Shown here piece after piece: positions 41,097 through 42,950 of a stretch of 42,950 nt of DNA (the stretch's first letter is position 1; the number at the start of each line of letters is the position of its first letter). Source of the DNA: Clostridia bacterium (lineage in GTDB: Bacteria; Bacillota; Clostridia; UMGS1810); the NCBI GenBank assembly GCA_017621495.1, contig JAGATB010000035.1:1-42950 (forward strand), written 5' to 3'. The translations under genes were made by a program, and so were the position numbers. Below the pieces are notes generated by a model, which saw only the letters and a program-made list of their open reading frames with translations, had not been told where the DNA came from and did no database searches.

Positions 41097-42092
41097 ATGA
41101 TTTTAGTTACAGGCGGTGCAGGATTTATAGGAAGTCACACCTGCGTTGAGCTCCTCGATGCAGGATACGAAGTTGCAATAATCGATAACCTTTGCAACTC
41201 ACAGAGAGACAGCATAGACAAAATCAAGCAGATTACGGGCAAAGACGTTAAATTCTATGAGGAGGATCTGGTAAACAAAGAAGCAGTGGAAAAAATCTTT
41301 GAAGAAAATAAGATTGACGCTGTAATTCACTTTGCAGGTCTCAAGGCTGTAGGTGAATCGGTACAAATTCCGTTAAGATATTATCACAACAATATACTAA
41401 GCACTCTGGTACTGTGCGAAACTATGGCAAAATACGGCTGCAAAAAGCTGGTATTCAGCTCTTCTGCTACAGTATACGGCAATCCCCACACAGTTCCGAT
41501 TAAGGAGGATTTCCCCCGTTCTACTACCAACCCCTACGGAAGCACCAAGCTCATGATAGAAGATATACTCACAGACTTACACGTATCAGACAATGAGTGG
41601 TCCATAGTACTGCTCAGATACTTTAACCCCATCGGTGCACACGCAAGCGGTCTCATAGGCGAAAACCCCAACGGTATACCAAACAACCTGGTACCATATA
41701 TAGCTCAGGTTGCCATAGGTAAGCTGGATCACCTCAATGTATTCGGTGACGATTACCCCACCAAGGACGGTACCGGTGTAAGAGACTACATACACGTAGT
41801 AGACCTCAGCAAGGGTCACGTAAAAGCCCTGGAGAAAGCTAACTCATGCACAGGTGTGAATACATATAACCTGGGTACAGGCACAGGCTACAGCGTGCTG
41901 GAGATACTCCACGCTTACGAAAAAGCCTGCGGTAAGACCTTAAAATATGAGATAGCTCCCAGAAGAGCCGGAGATATCCCGGAATGCTACGCAGACACAG
42001 AAAAATCCTTCACAGAGCTCGGCTGGAAGGCAGAGCTGGATATAGCACAGATGTGTGCAGACTCATGGAGATTTACACAGAATAATCTTTAA
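41097..42092 (+). CDS. galE: UDP-glucose 4-epimerase
   Basis: Interconverts UDP-glucose and UDP-galactose for galactose use and cell-surface sugars. Protein of 331 aa with the NAD-binding start VTGGAGFIGSHTCVELLDAG (residues 4-23), FAGLKAVGES, the serine region KLVFSSSATVYG, the catalytic YGSTK motif (in NPYGSTKLMIE) and RYFNPIGAHASG. Length is normal. The start is ATG 41097 with AAAGGAAG upstream. It stands alone, followed by a strong terminator. Confidence 0.96.
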   Translation: MILVTGGAGFIGSHTCVELLDAGYEVAIIDNLCNSQRDSIDKIKQITGKDVKFYEEDLVNKEAVEKIFEENKIDAVIHFAGLKAVGESVQIPLRYYHNNILSTLVLCETMAKYGCKKLVFSSSATVYGNPHTVPIKEDFPRSTTNPYGSTKLMIEDILTDLHVSDNEWSIVLLRYFNPIGAHASGLIGENPNGIPNNLVPYIAQVAIGKLDHLNVFGDDYPTKDGTGVRDYIHVVDLSKGHVKALEKANSCTGVNTYNLGTGTGYSVLEILHAYEKACGKTLKYEIAPRRAGDIPECYADTEKSFTELGWKAELDIAQMCADSWRFTQNNL

Positions 42093-42097
42093 TTTTG

Positions 42098-42137
42098 AAA
42101 ACCCCTGTATCAGCTTTAACACTGATGCAGGGGTTTT
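42098..42137 (+). terminator. terminator of galE
   Basis: AAAACCCCTGTATCAG (42098-42113) pairs with CTGATGCAGGGGTTTT (42122-42137), with one G-U pair, and ends in TTTT. Confidence 0.9.
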
Positions 42138-42178
42138 GTAATATGATATAACTGACTTTCCTATAAAAATATCTATAA

Positions 42179-42736
42179 TTATTTATAATATTTGTCGAGC
42201 TCCCACTTCGCAGGATTATCATCAATGTATTTCCAAATGCTGTTATAATGTTGTTGATTTCGTATAATCTCTTCAAAATATGAATCCTGCCATAAAGAGT
42301 GCTCACCATTAAAATGCTTCTTATATATTCTGGTTGTAACCGATTTAAAATCTTTCATCAACCCTTGTAGGGAGCGACGCCCTCGTCGCTCCGCAATTTC
42401 GAATCCATATATCTTTCGAATATTTTCTGCAGACTCATTATTTTTTATTATAATTATCCCATGTATGTGATTAGGCATAATTACAAATTTGTCAATTTCA
42501 ATATTATCATTTAATCTTGCAATATTGTGCCAACAGTCGGATACTTTCGAACCTAATTCCGTTAGTAACGGAGCGACGCCCTCGTCGCTCCCTACGGTAT
42601 CCGATGATATTATGGTTGATAAAAGGTTATCTCTGTTTTTGGTGCAAAGCGTAACATAATAATACCCTGCTGAACCGTAGTCATATTCTTTTAATCTATG
42701 ATTTTTTCGACTTGGTAATTTTGGGGTTAATACCAT
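42179..42736 (-). CDS. REP-associated tyrosine transposase (RAYT, HUH family)
   Basis: Single-strand transposase-like protein of 185 aa of the Y1/IS200-related family. It has YYYVTLCTKNRDNLL near residue 26, the HUH motif in VIMPNHIHGIIII (residues about 88-100) and a C-terminal helix with candidate catalytic tyrosine in NQQHYNSIWKYIDDNPAKWE. AAAAGGAG precedes ATG 42736. Two GTAG-hairpin palindromes lie inside the gene, read in frame: codons about 47-57 (V-G-S-D-E-G-V-A-P) and about 115-125 (E-R-R-G-R-R-S-L-Q). Both fall in loop-like positions. RAYTs act on REP hairpins with GTAG-like feet, and such REPs are present at 10650-10739. Confidence 0.9.
   Translation of the reverse strand: MVLTPKLPSRKNHRLKEYDYGSAGYYYVTLCTKNRDNLLSTIISSDTVGSDEGVAPLLTELGSKVSDCWHNIARLNDNIEIDKFVIMPNHIHGIIIIKNNESAENIRKIYGFEIAERRGRRSLQGLMKDFKSVTTRIYKKHFNGEHSLWQDSYFEEIIRNQQHYNSIWKYIDDNPAKWELDKYYK
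42367..42392 (+). repeat. REP-like hairpin inside the RAYT gene (copy a)
   Basis: GTAG (42367-42370) is followed by GGAGCGACG (42371-42379), loop CCCT, and CGTCGCTCC (42384-42392). It is a perfect 9-bp stem. Confidence 0.85.
42570..42595 (-). repeat. REP-like hairpin inside the RAYT gene (copy b, inverted)
   Basis: GGAGCGACG (42570-42578), loop CCCT, CGTCGCTCC (42583-42591), then CTAC (42592-42595). On the minus strand this is GTAG followed by the same stem, so it is inverted relative to copy a and the pair forms a REPIN-like arrangement. Confidence 0.85.
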
Positions 42737-42950
42737 ATATTCAATCTCCTTTTATAGACTGTAAATATGGTATCACGTTTTATAAAAAAAGACAATATGC
42801 AAATGGATATTTTTTATTGATTTGATAGACGGAAATCTTCTTATAAGCCCGCGCAAGTGTTTATAAAACCTCGCGAAAATGGCTTAAAATCAAGGTTTTC
42901 TGCATATCGTCATTTATCTTGCCATATCTCCGTATAAGATGATTTTGTAA
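42737..42950. other. right-edge intergenic segment
   Basis: No gene is supported. On the minus strand a frame entering from the edge is open for 29 codons (ending near 42864) and could be the end of a truncated gene. A weak TTGTCT-N17-TACCAT lies upstream of the RAYT gene. Confidence 0.3.

Noticed and set aside
1..42950. CRISPR array
   Set aside because: No direct repeats of 25-40 bp with regular unique spacers and no cas genes were found; the 11-bp arrays have no spacers.

Overview
The window is chromosomal DNA of an endospore-forming, low-to-moderate GC Bacillota, most likely class Clostridia. It carries spoIIGA-sigE, a SpoIID-like protein, a YtvI-type permease, a lysine riboswitch over a dap operon, the clostridial GGGtGRT/Fe-S scaffold gene pair, GGAGG ribosome binding sites and canonical TTGACA-N17-TATAAT promoters. 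Species cannot be fixed from this sequence alone.

Region 1 (about 1-7880) is an AT-rich accessory island. It holds the first codons of a gene running off the left edge, a WYL regulator, a highly structured non-coding RNA, a secreted leucine-rich-repeat protein, a serine resolvase, a small conserved protein of mobile elements, and a Cro-like repressor with operators inside the spacers of two divergent promoters. It continues with a small gene carrying an amber stop, a winged-helix DNA-binding protein, two paralogous proteins of unknown function and a tyrosine recombinase. Three shared hairpins follow three stop codons. Two inverted arrays of 11-bp repeats lie at 131-207 and 6738-6810.

Region 2 (7881-21100) is core genome. 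It contains the GGGtGRT/Fe-S scaffold pair, the lysine-riboswitch-controlled asd-dapA-dapB operon (with a REPIN-like insertion between dapA and dapB), a SpoIID-like protein, queA, a Na/Pi-cotransporter-like protein, rhamnulokinase, spoIIGA-sigE and a small membrane protein.

Region 3 (21100-34700) mixes metabolism, transport and defence-type genes. These are a CBM9-like protein, an FHA-FHA-ABC transporter, two AraC regulators, a transaldolase-like aldolase, an XRE/HipA-like kinase pair, a Fic protein, two tRNA-Ser genes and a polar amino-acid ABC transporter. The permease of that transporter has an unusual extracytoplasmic N-terminal domain. An AbiE-type toxin-antitoxin pair closes the region.

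Region 4 (34800-42950) is core again: an apgM-ytvI-response regulator-histidine kinase-htrA cluster read leftward, galE, and an HUH (Y1) REP-associated transposase whose own coding sequence contains two REP-like palindromes read in frame. The dap REPIN and the transposase palindromes share a GTAG tetranucleotide at the hairpin foot, which points to an active or recent REP/RAYT system.
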